Positions 47,177 through 56,481 are shown, numbered from the stretch's first letter. The stretch is DNA of 64,000 bases from Saprospiraceae bacterium (GCA_028282725.1 JANQHF010000073.1:40349-104348), one strand, 5' to 3'. The notes: generated by a model not told the origin, from the sequence alone. Translations and numbers: made by a program.

Positions 47177-49600
47177 TTATTCTCTTTTTAAATACTCTGT
47201 CGGGTTTGAAACAGCCGCTTTGGTACTAGTTAAAAGAATAGTGCAAAATGATATACTTATGATCAAAATACCGGCAGCGGCAATTATACTGAAGGGTACA
47301 TCAATGTGGTAGGCAAAATTCTGAAGCCACTTTTGCATTACATAGTAGCCTATTGGTCCTCCAATGAGGAATGCAAGAATTACAATTTTCATTAAATCAA
47401 ATGATAACATCTTAAAAATCCCGGATACAGATGCACCTAAAACCTTTCGAATGCTAATTTCTTTTTTTCTTTCTTCAATTATAAATGCTGTTAAACCCAA
47501 GGCTCCGATGCAAGCAATAAAAATTGTAATTATGGAAAATATTCTTAAAAGTAATTGGAATTCTCGCTCTTTCGCATAAATGTGATTATAAAATTCTGAC
47601 ATAAAATTATAATTGAATGGATCTACAGTTGTGGCGTGTCTTTCCCATATATTTTGAATTACTCTTATAGTTGATGAAATATGTTTGTCCGATATTTTTA
47701 TAAACACCATGGGTGAGTGATTGCTATAAACCATGATAAAGGGCAGGATTTCAGAATGCAGACTTTCAAAGTTAAAATCTTCCAGAACGCCTATAATTTT
47801 ACCTTTTTGGCCATCATAGATTACTGTATGCCCGATAATATCGCGAGGAGATGAAACACCAATACTCTCCATTGCTGTTTCATTGATCAGATAGCCGATT
47901 TCGTTATCGGCTCTAGTATCCCGTATCTCAGAAAATGTACGTCCTGCAAGTATATTCAACCCAAAAACTTCGGCAAAACCAGCCCCAACCTCTATTTTTC
48001 GCAAAGGAGTGGTTGGCTCAACGAATTGATTGCCAATTTTAACACGCGTTGGTGTAGCAGGTAATGATGCGTGCATGTCATATAATGGTCTAACAGCTGA
48101 GCGGCCTACACTTAAAATCCTTGGCTCTTTAAGCAATTCTTCAATAAATGATTTATTGCCGGTCGAACTGTTGCTTGGGATAGATGTAAATACAATTTGT
48201 TCTTTATCTAAGCCTAAATCAGTTTGATGTAAAAAGTTGATTTGAGACCATACGGTACCAGCTGCAATTACAATTAGTGTCGCTAGCGTGAATTGTACAA
48301 GAACAAGAGACTTCCTTACTGTTGCCCTATTCCCACCTAAACTGAACTGACCTTTGAAGATATCAATTGGTTTAGTCAGGGACATTTTGACACCCGGATA
48401 TATCCCGGATATCACGCCCAACAAGATGGCAAAGGACAATAATATATACCAGGATTGATGGTAATTAATGGAGAGGTCCATTTGAATAAATGAATTGTAC
48501 ACGGGTTGAATAATTTCAACTACCGTTAATGCCAGGATCATAGCGAGAATCGATATTAAAATGGATTCGACGAGGGATTGAACGATAAATTGTGTTTGGA
48601 GTGCCCCAAGCGATTTCCTTATTCCCATCTCTTTCGTTCTTTTAGAAGATCGTGCAGTTACCAGGTTTATATAATTAATGCTGGCGACCAATAATATTGT
48701 CAGGGCAATTAGTACAAATATTAGAATAGTCTGCCTGTTACCAGTCTTTGCCTGATCTGAATCCAGATGATCAGAATAGAGATATATGTCTTCAACTGGT
48801 TGAACATGAATTGTTGATCGCCGGGCAATTTCCGAACCTGATCTTCTTTTTAGAAATTCGGGAAATTGTTTGATCAATTGTGATTTGGATGCACCATCCC
48901 TTAAGAGGACATAAGTGAATACATCACGTGCTAGCCAATCCTGGTTATTCAAATACTTATTGGGGTTAATTGATTCTAAAGTGTTATATGATATTATTGA
49001 CTCAAATGAAAGATGTGAATTTGGTTGTTCGTTTTCAATAATTCCAGTCACTTCTAATTTTTGATGATCCCGGCCATACGTGTGAAACTCAAGGTGTTGA
49101 CCAATCGGATCAAGTGTGCCGAATAGCTTGTGAGCCAGGCCCTTGTTTATTACAATGGAGTAAGGTTCAGAGAGGGCGGTTGAAGGATTTCCGGAATACC
49201 ATGAGTATGAAAAAAGATCAAAAAAATGCGATGAAGCATACCAGGTTTCTGAACCACCTGGAATGACATGATTCCCTTTAAAGCCCAATCTTACCGGAGC
49301 CGTAAAACCCATTTGAACCACTTGTTCAATCATTGGGAAATCCTCAACCAATGCCGGTCCTAACTGGGTGCTAACGAAAGGTAGATGGCTTTGTTGGCTT
49401 TCATTTTTTGTCGATTGCGTAATTCGAAAGATCCTGTTCTTTTTAGCATGAAATTGATCATAACTATGTGCATCTACTATAAACTCACTTAACAAAATTG
49501 TGCAGGCAAATCCCAGGGCAAGGCCCAAAACCATGATAAGGGCAAACCCTTTCTGACGGTTGAAATTTCGAATGGCAACTTTGAGATAATTTCTAATCAT
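47177..49600 (-). CDS. MacB/FtsX-type ABC permease (second of five)
   Basis: 807 residues. Helix ALIMVLGLALGFACTILL, MacB_PCD domain, FtsX block one (KRTKEMGIRKSLGALQTQF), second periplasmic domain and FtsX block two (ERKKEISIRKVLGASVSG), ending NPTEYLKRE. It is the most diverged of the five: its closing motif and first coupling helix differ, and its base composition looks more AT-rich than its neighbours, so it may have a separate history. Confidence 0.93.
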   Translation of the reverse strand: MIRNYLKVAIRNFNRQKGFALIMVLGLALGFACTILLSEFIVDAHSYDQFHAKKNRIFRITQSTKNESQQSHLPFVSTQLGPALVEDFPMIEQVVQMGFTAPVRLGFKGNHVIPGGSETWYASSHFFDLFSYSWYSGNPSTALSEPYSIVINKGLAHKLFGTLDPIGQHLEFHTYGRDHQKLEVTGIIENEQPNSHLSFESIISYNTLESINPNKYLNNQDWLARDVFTYVLLRDGASKSQLIKQFPEFLKRRSGSEIARRSTIHVQPVEDIYLYSDHLDSDQAKTGNRQTILIFVLIALTILLVASINYINLVTARSSKRTKEMGIRKSLGALQTQFIVQSLVESILISILAMILALTVVEIIQPVYNSFIQMDLSINYHQSWYILLSFAILLGVISGIYPGVKMSLTKPIDIFKGQFSLGGNRATVRKSLVLVQFTLATLIVIAAGTVWSQINFLHQTDLGLDKEQIVFTSIPSNSSTGNKSFIEELLKEPRILSVGRSAVRPLYDMHASLPATPTRVKIGNQFVEPTTPLRKIEVGAGFAEVFGLNILAGRTFSEIRDTRADNEIGYLINETAMESIGVSSPRDIIGHTVIYDGQKGKIIGVLEDFNFESLHSEILPFIMVYSNHSPMVFIKISDKHISSTIRVIQNIWERHATTVDPFNYNFMSEFYNHIYAKEREFQLLLRIFSIITIFIACIGALGLTAFIIEERKKEISIRKVLGASVSGIFKMLSFDLMKIVILAFLIGGPIGYYVMQKWLQNFAYHIDVPFSIIAAAGILIISISFCTILLTSTKAAVSNPTEYLKRE

Positions 49601-49669
49601 GAGATTTAGGCAAATTGAATCTGTTAAAAGAGGTTATGAGATGTCATCATGCTGATTTGTATTTTCTAT

Positions 49670-52108
49670 TTATTCCGTTCGAAGACTTTCTACAGGATTT
49701 GCCCTGGATGCTCTGACACTTTGAAAACTCACAGCTATAAGTGCTACTGATGCTGTCACAATTGCAGCCATGACAAATATCCACCAGCTGATACCTACGT
49801 GAAATTCGAAATCCTGAAGCCACTTTGTCATTGCATACCATGCCAGAGGCGAAGCTATCATTGCTGAAATGAAAATCAATTTCAGATAGTCCATGGATAA
49901 CCAACTTAAGATGCTCGAAGAACTTGCTCCCAGTACTTTCCTGATTCCGATTTCCTTTGTCTTGTGTGAAATCTTCAATGCCGAGATCCCAAACAGACCC
50001 AGGCAGGCTATGAAGAGAGCAAGAACCGTAGCATATCCGATGATGTTGCTCAACTTGGTTTCTTTACGATAGAGCATATCGATGTCATTGTCTATGAAGC
50101 TGTACGTAAAAGACTGATCAGGAGCCACTTCTTTCCAGGTATTTTGAATATCTCTGATCGTTCTCTGAAGATTCCCCCCCTTTACCTTAACCGAGAATTT
50201 TGGATTGATGGGATCCATGGAGCCCATATCCGGGGCTGCCCGAATGAGTGGCAGCATATCATAGGACATAACAAGGGGATCTACCGGATTGTGCAAGGAT
50301 GAAAAATGAAAGTCACCAGTCGTACCCAGGATTTTATAATCATTAAAGGGTTCGGGAAGTAACTTGCCAATCGGATTTTCTAAATTGTATTCGCTTATCA
50401 TCGCCTGATTGATAATCACCCCCTTCTCGTCTGTGTCGAATTCTTTAGAAAAATTCCGCCCATCGACGATATCTATTTCCATCAATGGAAGAAAGTTTTC
50501 GTCGACCTGGATCGCATTGAAATTTCTGAACTTGTTTTGTACTTTGTCCGTATAACCCAGGCTCAGCCAACCGACGCTTCCCAATGCATGAGAGGATATT
50601 GAAGTGCCCAGGATCGAAGAATTAGAAGCCAGCCTGTCCTTCAGGCGTGCGTGAATTTTATTGCCATCTTCCCAGACTTTTACGAGTCCTTCACCAGACA
50701 CGTTATAAGGGAAGGTGATTACCTGTGATTTTTCGAAACCCAGATTTTTATTTTGTAAATAAGACATCTGGGTTTGCATAATTCCGGTACAGATGATCAG
50801 GACTACGGAAAGAACAAACTGGAATCCTACTAGCCAGGTGAGTATAGATGCTTTTGATTTTTTTCCGGTAGCAGCAATTCCTTTTAACGCGTGAATGGGT
50901 TTGTATCCTGATAAGACCAGTGCGGGATAAATACCTGCTACGATTCCGGTAATGATAAAAATGCCTCCAAGACCCATAACAATGCTTGGGTTGGGACTTA
51001 ATAAGAGATTCTTGTCTGCAATTTGATTAAAAAATGGCAGGCTGAATTTTGCCAGGATTATTCCTAGGAGTACACCTGCAAAAACTGTTAAAAATGCTTC
51101 ACTCCAAAATTGAAACATAATTTGTGGTCTTGTCGCTCCGGTCACCTTTCTGACGCCAATTTCTTTTGATCGGCTTACTGACCTGCCTATGGCGAGTGTT
51201 GTAAAATTAATACACGCAAGGAGCAGAATAAGAAGGGCAACACCGGAAAGAATATAGGGGTAACGACTATCACTCACTGCAACAATGCCCTGCGGGATGT
51301 CATTGTTCAGATGGATATCAGCAAGAGGTTGGAATCCCACTATATACTCACCCGGTTTATAATCCCGAGCCACTTTTTTATCGATAAATGGAGCGACGGT
51401 TTTTTCAAATTCATCGACGTCCTGACCTTGGTTCAGCAAGACATATGTTTCGACCGATACACAGGTCCAGCATTGCATTCCAAACTCAGACATATAAGAA
51501 GTAGTATTTTCAAAAGGAATGAGAATTTCATATTGAATGCTTGAATTAAAAGGAGGATCTTCCATTACGGCACCAACGGTAAAGTCTGTCCATTCTCCTG
51601 CGACTTGAAGCACAATATTTTTTCCAAGAGGAGAGTCATCGCCAAAATATTTTTTGGCACTTTTTGTCGAAAGAATAGCATGATGTTTTTCCTCTAATGT
51701 GCTGCTGGAACCACTGAGAATATTAAAGTCAAATACATCCAAAAATGAAGGCTCGACAAGATGTACATCCTGCTCTTCTACGTTTCCATTCTTTTTGACG
51801 AGACTGTTTATTGTGGTGTACCGGACCGTTTGTTCAATACTCGGAAAATTGTCATTGAGCTCACTTCCTAAGGGATACGGTGTAATACTATTGAAAAAAA
51901 TGTCACCTTTAAAGTGCTCCTTGACCCATGCTCTATATATCCGGTCACTCTTAGAATGAAATTTGTCGAATGACCATTCATCATTGACAAAAAGAAATAT
52001 GAGTATACATATTCCAATTCCCATGCCCATCCCTGTTATATTGATCACGGAGTACGTCTTTCCTTTTAAGAGATTTCGCCATGCGGTTTTCAGATAGTTC
52101 TTAAACAT
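49670..52108 (-). CDS. MacB/FtsX-type ABC permease (first of five)
   Basis: 812 residues. Helix SVINITGMGMGIGICILIFL, MacB_PCD domain, FtsX block one (SRSKEIGVRKVTGATRPQI), second periplasmic domain and FtsX block two (HKTKEIGIRKVLGASSSS), ending NPVESLRTE. It follows the second ATPase gene by 45 bp and is thus the first permease made from the operon message. Confidence 0.93.
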   Translation of the reverse strand: MFKNYLKTAWRNLLKGKTYSVINITGMGMGIGICILIFLFVNDEWSFDKFHSKSDRIYRAWVKEHFKGDIFFNSITPYPLGSELNDNFPSIEQTVRYTTINSLVKKNGNVEEQDVHLVEPSFLDVFDFNILSGSSSTLEEKHHAILSTKSAKKYFGDDSPLGKNIVLQVAGEWTDFTVGAVMEDPPFNSSIQYEILIPFENTTSYMSEFGMQCWTCVSVETYVLLNQGQDVDEFEKTVAPFIDKKVARDYKPGEYIVGFQPLADIHLNNDIPQGIVAVSDSRYPYILSGVALLILLLACINFTTLAIGRSVSRSKEIGVRKVTGATRPQIMFQFWSEAFLTVFAGVLLGIILAKFSLPFFNQIADKNLLLSPNPSIVMGLGGIFIITGIVAGIYPALVLSGYKPIHALKGIAATGKKSKASILTWLVGFQFVLSVVLIICTGIMQTQMSYLQNKNLGFEKSQVITFPYNVSGEGLVKVWEDGNKIHARLKDRLASNSSILGTSISSHALGSVGWLSLGYTDKVQNKFRNFNAIQVDENFLPLMEIDIVDGRNFSKEFDTDEKGVIINQAMISEYNLENPIGKLLPEPFNDYKILGTTGDFHFSSLHNPVDPLVMSYDMLPLIRAAPDMGSMDPINPKFSVKVKGGNLQRTIRDIQNTWKEVAPDQSFTYSFIDNDIDMLYRKETKLSNIIGYATVLALFIACLGLFGISALKISHKTKEIGIRKVLGASSSSILSWLSMDYLKLIFISAMIASPLAWYAMTKWLQDFEFHVGISWWIFVMAAIVTASVALIAVSFQSVRASRANPVESLRTE

Positions 52109-52153
52109 GGTGTTTATATTTTTTACTGATTTGAATTGCCTTCTATTGATCCA

Positions 52154-52834
52154 TCAATCCGTCTTTGTAGAGTGCTCCTTTGCAAAACCGTCCAACAAGT
52201 TGATAATACGGGTCCCGTAACTTGCGTTTTTTTCCGAGTGTGTGACTTGAATTATTGTCATTCCATCATCATGGAGGGTTTTAAATAATTCCATAATCTG
52301 CTCACCCTGGGTTGAGTGTAAATTACCCGTAGGTTCATCGGCCAATAGTAATTTTGGTTTTCCGACTATGGCTCGTGCAACGCCCACTAATTGTTGTTGT
52401 CCGCCCGATAGCTGACTTGGAAACAGGTCTTGCTTTGCTACAATATTAAACCGGTCCAGTATATCAGCTACCATTGCTTTCCTGTCTTTGCCCTTTACTT
52501 TTCTGTACAGCAATGGAGTTTCAATATTTTCATAGACCGTTAGTTCATCGATTAAGTGATAGGCCTGGAATACGAAGCCTATGTAGTGTTTATGAATTTC
52601 CGTTTTTTTCCTTTCACTTATTTTATGAACAGGTTCATCAAGGAATTCATAAGTGCCGCTATTAAAGTCGTCAAGCATTCCTATGATATTGAGCAGAGTG
52701 GTTTTGCCAGATCCACTGGGTCCCATTATTGTGACAAACTCACCTTCATTTACGGCCAGTGATACATCTTTTAATACCCAGTGTTTTCGTAAACCGGTGC
52801 GGTAGTATTTTTCAATATTCGATAATCTAAGCAT
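52154..52834 (-). CDS. LolD/MacB-type ABC ATPase with altered D-loop
   Basis: 226 residues. Walker A GPSGSGKTTLL, signature LSGGQQQ, Walker B KLLLADEPTGNL and H-loop VTHS are present. Two positions depart from the family norm: the residue after LSGGQQQ is Leu (QQQLVGVARA) where Arg is usual, and the D-loop reads NLHS in place of NLDS. These changes may lower activity of one ATP site in a heterodimer with the other ATPase. It is cytoplasmic and contacts the permease coupling helices. 33 bp separate it from the first ATPase. Confidence 0.92.
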   Translation of the reverse strand: MLRLSNIEKYYRTGLRKHWVLKDVSLAVNEGEFVTIMGPSGSGKTTLLNIIGMLDDFNSGTYEFLDEPVHKISERKKTEIHKHYIGFVFQAYHLIDELTVYENIETPLLYRKVKGKDRKAMVADILDRFNIVAKQDLFPSQLSGGQQQLVGVARAIVGKPKLLLADEPTGNLHSTQGEQIMELFKTLHDDGMTIIQVTHSEKNASYGTRIINLLDGFAKEHSTKTD

Positions 52835-52867
52835 GTTTGAGAAAGTGTCCCTGTACTGATGAAGATC

Positions 52868-53554
52868 TTACAGATATTGCTTCACGAGGTTCTCAGTCAC
52901 TACTTTTCCATCTAACATTCGGATGATGCGATTGCCAAATTCTGCACAATACTGTGAATGCGTAACCATTACGATTGTGGTTCCTTCTTCATTTAATTTG
53001 GTAAGTATCCGCATCACCTCATTTCCATTGGTGCTATCCAGGTTTCCGGTAGGTTCATCCGCTAATATCAGCTTAGGGTGATTTACAATAGCCCTGGCAA
53101 CGGCAACTCTTTGTTGTTGTCCTCCAGACAATTGTTGTGGAAAATGATTGCGACGATGCATAATATTCATTCCTTCCAGGAGCTCTTCAACTCTCGCTTT
53201 CCGATCATTAGCTGCAACCTTTGTGTATAACATCGGAAGTTCTACATTTTCAAATACCGTTAATTCATCAATTAAATTGAAACTTTGAAAGACGAATCCT
53301 AAATTGTGTTTTCTGATATTTGATCTTCCTCGTTCAGAAAGATGACCAATTTCCTGGTTCATAAAGTAGTATTCCCCGGAAGTTGGACTGTCGATCATCC
53401 CAAGTACGTTAAGAAGGGTAGACTTTCCACATCCCGAGGGACCCATCACAGAAACAAACTCTCCTTCCTTAATTTCTAAATTCAATTCATTGAGAGCAGT
53501 TGTTTCAACTTCATCGGTCTGGTATACCTTTACTAAATTGACTGTTCTTATCAT
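52868..53554 (-). CDS. LolD/MacB-type ABC ATPase, canonical
   Basis: 228 residues with all motifs standard: Walker A GPSGCGKSTLL, signature LSGGQQQRVAVARA, Walker B LILADEPTGNLDS and H-loop VTHS. The FQSFNLIDELTVFENVELPM Q-loop region is typical of the lipoprotein/macrolide subfamily. It lies between the adaptor gene (43 bp upstream) and the second ATPase. It could power the permeases alone or as a heterodimer with its neighbour. Confidence 0.94.
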   Translation of the reverse strand: MIRTVNLVKVYQTDEVETTALNELNLEIKEGEFVSVMGPSGCGKSTLLNVLGMIDSPTSGEYYFMNQEIGHLSERGRSNIRKHNLGFVFQSFNLIDELTVFENVELPMLYTKVAANDRKARVEELLEGMNIMHRRNHFPQQLSGGQQQRVAVARAIVNHPKLILADEPTGNLDSTNGNEVMRILTKLNEEGTTIVMVTHSQYCAEFGNRIIRMLDGKVVTENLVKQYL

Positions 53555-53597
53555 AACTTTTATTTATTGTTAGAATTTGTGTTTTTTGAATTTCATT

Positions 53598-54848
53598 TTA
53601 TTGTAATACTAATTCTTCATTGTTTCCAAAATTTTCGTAACTGGAAGTGATGACCACGTCTCCGGGGGAAAGGCCTTCCAGTATCTCGAATGCATTCGGA
53701 TTTTGCTGACCTACTCTTATGTCTCTTCTTTTTGCAATTTTTCCGGATGGGTCCAATACGTAAATCCAGTTACCACCTGTAGTCTGATAGAAACTTCCTT
53801 TCGCCACGAGGAGTGCTTCTTGTTCAGCACTCAATTGTAATTTGACAGATACGGTTTGTCCCCGTTTTATCCCCTCAGGTGCGATACCAGTGAAATGCAT
53901 GTCAGCCTGAAAAGTGCCATTTGTGACTTCGGGATATATCTTTTGTATAAATAATTGATATTGCTGGCCGGCAAAATTAAACGAACCCTGTTGTTGGGTG
54001 AAAATCCGGGATATGTAAAATTCATCGATTTGAACCCTTATTTTAAAATTGGACAAATCGTCTATTTGTGCAATCTGGCTACCTTCAAGAATTAATTCAC
54101 CTAACTCTGAATTCAGGCCCGATAGTTGACCTGAGATCGGAGCTTTAATGACGAGGTTGTCCAAACTTTGTTTAGCTATAACCAAATTGCGTTGCATCAG
54201 GTCGAGCGTTGTTTCCATCTGTTGTTGCTGAAGTTCAGTCGACAGACTATCCTTTATAAGAGTCCTCGCCAGCAATCCTTTTCTTTGAACCAAACTTTCA
54301 TATTCAAATTCAGTTTCCATAAACTCTACCTCGGGAATAACTCCGTCTTCCATAAGTTTCCTGTTGCGCTCCAGACGCTGGGATAAAATGTTTAAACGAT
54401 AATCAACGTCGATGGCCGTCTCTTTTAGATTGAGACTTTGTTGTTCCATCAGCAAACTGTTGCTTCGGATTTGATTGATCTGTGAAACAATATTAGCTTC
54501 CTGGTTGAGATAATTGAGTTGAAGATCGGGATTGCTCAAGCGCAAGATGGGCTGTCCCGGTAAAACCATTGTGCCGTCTTCAACATATTTCTCATCGACT
54601 CGTCCTCCTTCTATGGCACCAATCAGAACATTCTTGATAGGAAGCACAACACCGGTCACAGGAATAAATTCCTGGAAGATTCCTCTCTTCGCCGTATCAA
54701 TGAGTATCCGATCTGACTGGACATTCAGTTTTGAGGTTCCGGCTGTCTCATACATCTCTTTGGCAAAATATCCAGCAACCGCGATGACGACAATAAGGAT
54801 CGCAATTCTTTGCCAAGTCCATTTCTTCTTTTTTACCTGTCTGTCCAT
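53598..54848 (-). CDS. HlyD/MacA-type periplasmic adaptor protein
   Basis: 416 residues. One N-terminal membrane anchor (IAILIVVIAVAGYFAKEMY), a lipoyl-like half, a long coiled-coil hairpin (about 115-215, QINQIRSNSLLMEQQSLNLKE and ELQQQQMETTLDLMQ), the second lipoyl half (NLVIKAPISGQLSGL), a beta-barrel and a membrane-proximal domain ending GLSPGDVVITSSYENFG. It would bridge the inner-membrane permease to an outer-membrane channel; no TolC-like gene is in the window. It is the first gene of the exporter operon, with a sigma-54 promoter about 70 bp upstream. Confidence 0.93.
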   Translation of the reverse strand: MDRQVKKKKWTWQRIAILIVVIAVAGYFAKEMYETAGTSKLNVQSDRILIDTAKRGIFQEFIPVTGVVLPIKNVLIGAIEGGRVDEKYVEDGTMVLPGQPILRLSNPDLQLNYLNQEANIVSQINQIRSNSLLMEQQSLNLKETAIDVDYRLNILSQRLERNRKLMEDGVIPEVEFMETEFEYESLVQRKGLLARTLIKDSLSTELQQQQMETTLDLMQRNLVIAKQSLDNLVIKAPISGQLSGLNSELGELILEGSQIAQIDDLSNFKIRVQIDEFYISRIFTQQQGSFNFAGQQYQLFIQKIYPEVTNGTFQADMHFTGIAPEGIKRGQTVSVKLQLSAEQEALLVAKGSFYQTTGGNWIYVLDPSGKIAKRRDIRVGQQNPNAFEILEGLSPGDVVITSSYENFGNNEELVLQ

Positions 54849-54929
54849 TTATGAGTTTTAATATAGTCGTTTCAAAAAGGGGATTACAGTGAAAGAGTCT
54901 TTACACTTACGGAGACTCAATATATTACT

Positions 54930-54945
54930 AGCTATAGATATGCCA
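54930..54945 (-). promoter_or_regulatory. Sigma-54 (-24/-12) promoter of the exporter operon
   Basis: Read on the minus strand, TGGCATATCTATAGCT matches TGGYACRNNNNTTGCW at all but two defined positions and keeps the invariant GG-N10-GC. The predicted start is near 54919, about 70 bp before the adaptor ATG. A sigma-54 activator gene lies 1.6 kb away and two candidate activator sites lie 66-102 bp upstream of the promoter. Confidence 0.7.
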
Positions 54946-55010
54946 AAATATGTACCTTATTGACAATCAACGAGTTATAATCAATACCTCAAATCGAAAC
55001 CCATTGAGAA

Positions 55011-55047
55011 TGTTCATTTATGAACAATGAGTGTGCGATAATGAACA
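55011..55047. promoter_or_regulatory. Twin 16-bp activator-type sites upstream of the exporter promoter
   Basis: TGTTCATTTATGAACA (55011-55026) and TGTGCGATAATGAACA (55032-55047) share the pattern TGTTC-N6-GAACA and are centred 21 bp apart, two helical turns, as expected for cooperative dimers of an NtrC-type activator. Their distance to the sigma-54 promoter suits an upstream activating sequence. Matching sites precede the regulator gene. Confidence 0.6.
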
Positions 55048-55383
55048 ACTTCATTTGTTTTTATCGCGATTTCTATCTATCGCAATGACGGATGTGTAAG
55101 CCTTGCGAGATCTTTAAATCGTTCCATCTTGTTCTTCCGATTTGTCAAAGGGAGCCATGATCACAATTTGTCCGGTTGAATTCAAAGTGAAAGAACACGG
55201 GAGTCCTGCAATGAAGTTGATTTTTAAAGACTGTATCAATGTAAATGATCTGAAGAGTGGAATAGGGGACCCGGAGTTTAGAGGGGGAAGGTAATCGAGG
55301 TCAGAACATTTCAACCCGGTCGATTATCTCATTCGTAATTAAAGTCAGATCTTGTGAATGCACGTGTCTGGTTGGAGTAAATC

Positions 55384-55548
55384 CTAGTCTTCAGTATCAG
55401 GATCTATACCCATTCTTATTTTTTCTTTACGCTCAACATGCGCATAGTGATTTTTCAGGCCTTTATTAACGTAATATCCAATGATCGCCACAACCGGAAT
55501 TAAAACCCAAATAATCCCGGGATCCATCAATTTTTCTAAAGCTTCCAT
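55384..55548 (-). CDS. Small single-pass membrane protein (54 residues, not in the ORF track)
   Basis: ATG to TAG encodes 54 residues: a short amphipathic start (MEALEKLMDPG), one membrane helix (IIWVLIPVVAIIGYYV), a basic segment (NKGLKNHYAHVERKEKIR) and MGIDPDTED. The layout, including the ending that resembles the (I/L)EKGxDP motif, is that of small membrane proteins found near envelope-stress or DUF2807 genes in Bacteroidota, which I recall but cannot verify. A broken DUF2807 gene lies 200 bp away on the other strand. It has its own stop and spacing and fits the gap between the exporter operon and the regulator. Confidence 0.65.
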   Translation of the reverse strand: MEALEKLMDPGIIWVLIPVVAIIGYYVNKGLKNHYAHVERKEKIRMGIDPDTED

Positions 55549-55752
55549 AATTCAATCGTTATTTAGGTGATTCGATTCAGATTAAAGTGCAAACAGGTTG
55601 AATGACTTCTCTACCTATCATTTACCTGCACAAGCTACGATTTTTCCATAATGTTTGATAGGCGATATCGACCACTAACATCACTAATTAGACTAGCACC
55701 CATCATTGACTTCCTGTATGAATCAGAGAATATTGGGATCGGTAGAATAATA

Positions 55753-56340
55753 ATGAAAAGCTCGTCTGTCACATCGGTCATTTTTCTCTTTTTGGATTGG
55801 TTTTTATCATTTCTTGTGGAGATGATGACGATGGTAATGATTGTATAGATGGAAACGGCCCGATCACCTCTGAGACCAGAATGTCGGATGATTTTCATAG
55901 TGTTAGCTTTGATGGAGCCGGTACCATTTTTCTAACCCAGGGTTGTCCATAATCATTTCGTATTGAAGCGCTAGAGGAAATTATTGATATAATAGAAACA
56001 AACGTAGTCAGTGCTGAACTGACTATGAATATGAGATCATTTGGTTGCATTAAAGGTTCGATAGACAAACTGGGCATTTATATTACCATTCCTGAAATTA
56101 AAAGATTGAGTATACAGGGAGTGGGGAATACAGAGGTCAGGGTAAGGACAATTTAAATGTAATATTCACCGGAAGCGGAAATGTGTCTTTTGAGGGGAAC
56201 CCAACTATTTCCGTCGATATCACGGGCTCAGGAAGTCTTAATTGATGCCCATTAATCGTACAATCATTCCATGGGTGACAATGATATCCCGGAAGCAAAA
56301 GCCGTGTACGGCAATAGGTCTCACCACGTAAGTATGATAG
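55753..56340 (+). pseudogene. Broken DUF2807 (GIN-domain) lipoprotein gene
   Basis: Conceptual translation with frame corrections gives a lipoprotein start (MKSSSVTSVIFLF, then GLVFIISCGDDDD), FHSVSFDGAGTIFLTQG, RIEALEEIIDIIETNVVSAEL, IYITIPEIKRLSIQGVGN and VIFTGSGNVSFEGNPTISV followed by DITGSGSLN, the successive strands of a DUF2807 beta-helix. Lesions: a frameshift in the T run near 55795, an in-frame TAA at 55950, a frameshift near 56140, a TGA at 56243 and further shifts beyond. Substitution stops as well as indels make sequencing error an unlikely sole cause. The 3' limit is approximate. Confidence 0.75.
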
Positions 56341-56435
56341 ATGTCCCCCGGTTTCAATTGCACTTATGTCTTGCATGTCGCTTGTTCAGTGTAAACTGTC
56401 CAGGATACCTTTCGTCCTCAAATCAAGATGCTAAG

Positions 56436-56481
56436 TGTTTGAAAATGAACAGTTAGTCTAAATACTGTTCGATAATGGTCA
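56436..56481. promoter_or_regulatory. Two further 16-bp operator copies before the sigma-54 regulator gene
   Basis: TGTTTGAAAATGAACA (56436-56451) and TGTTCGATAATGGTCA (56466-56481) match the TGTTC-N6-GAACA pattern of the exporter sites, centred 30 bp apart; the second ends 20 bp before the regulator ATG. I see no GG-N10-GC element here, so these sites would act on another promoter type, perhaps as autorepression. Confidence 0.5.

Noticed and set aside
54941-54957. Alternative sigma-54 match AGGTACATATTTTGGCA on the minus strand
   Set aside because: It has GG-N10-GG in place of GG-N10-GC; the overlapping TGGCATATCTATAGCT keeps both invariant dinucleotides.
55114-55314. 66-codon minus-strand ORF
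   Set aside because: No recognisable domain or signal peptide, unusual amino-acid make-up and no neighbour support; it could be a remnant but cannot be shown.
56393-56408. Fifth operator copy TGTTCAGTGTAAACTG before the regulator
   Set aside because: Only the left half matches TGTTC-N6-GAACA; the right half does not.
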